Positions 20,943 to 20,966 of a stretch of 20,966 bases of DNA are shown piece after piece. The translations under genes were made by a program, and so were the position numbers. The stretch lies in the NCBI GenBank assembly GCA_036325645.1, contig JAWNBB010013571.1, positions 1-20,966 on the forward strand, read 5' to 3'. Source of the stretch: Balantidium ctenopharyngodoni. Lineage: Eukaryota; Ciliophora; Litostomatea; Vestibuliferida; Balantidiidae. The stretch's first letter is position 1. Each line of letters opens with the position of its first letter. Under the pieces are notes generated by a model. That model did not search any database. It was not told the DNA's origin and saw only the letters and a program-made list of their open reading frames with translations.

Positions 20943-20966
20943 CCCAATCCCCAATCCCCAATCCCC
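20943..20966. repeat. Inverted telomere repeat after the right end (palindromic junction)
   Basis: After the G-rich repeat the sequence turns at GGG|CCC into C-rich CCCCAAT units. Positions 20943-20959 are the exact reverse complement of 20926-20942. The last 21 bases (20946-20966) are identical to the first 21 bases of the window. This is not a normal chromosome end: it is either an end-to-end fusion or ligation, or a fold-back or amplification/assembly artefact. Confidence 0.9.

Noticed and set aside
1-20966. A bacterium with UGA = Trp (Mycoplasma or Spiroplasma type).
   Set aside because: Telomere repeats at both ends, GT-AG introns, an axonemal gene and a TAPT1-family gene are eukaryotic and point to a ciliate.
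1-20966. tRNA, rRNA, CRISPR arrays, insertion sequences or transposases.
   Set aside because: I looked for conserved tRNA/rRNA blocks, regularly spaced repeats and transposase motifs on both strands and saw none that could be supported.

Overview
This window looks like one complete, small macronuclear chromosome of a ciliate. It begins with three copies of the C-rich telomere unit CCCCAAT and carries the complementary ATTGGGG unit near its right end. Every long gene is interrupted by in-frame TGA but not by TAA or TAG, and the four main genes end in TAG, TAA, TAA and TAG. The nuclear code is therefore read as UGA = tryptophan, with UAA and UAG as stops. Short GT-AG introns (16, 38 and 59 nt), the telomeres, an axonemal gene and AT-rich spacers exclude a Mycoplasma-type bacterium, which shares UGA = Trp. 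I do not assign the ciliate group: Blepharisma shares UGA = Trp and 15-16 nt introns, but its telomere unit as I recall it is different.

Layout, left to right: telomere (1-21); gene-free subtelomeric leader (22-665); gene 1 on the plus strand (666-3434, 922 aa, unrecognised, 13 in-frame UGA codons); a convergent spacer with a hairpin (3435-4243); gene 2 on the minus strand (5811-4244, 502 aa, probable C2-like N terminus plus coiled coil, one 59-nt intron); a 1.4 kb spacer holding a possible small decayed reading frame; gene 3 on the minus strand (18099-7243, 3618 aa, one unbroken frame, best read as the ciliary central-apparatus protein CFAP54); a 1.26 kb spacer; gene 4 on the minus strand (20826-19357, 471 aa, three exons, a TAPT1/DUF747 family membrane protein); and a right telomere only about 100 bp upstream of the gene 4 start codon.

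The genes do not form an operon. Gene 3 belongs to the axoneme. TAPT1-family proteins are ER/secretory-membrane proteins that have been linked to cilium biology in animals. Gene 2, with a C2-like domain plus coiled coil, would suit a cytoskeletal or ciliary scaffold, but that is inference. The most unusual points are the UGA recoding, a 16-nt intron whose removal restores a conserved membrane segment, and a perfect telomere-telomere palindrome at the right end. The palindrome is either an end-to-end fusion or a library/assembly fold-back artefact.
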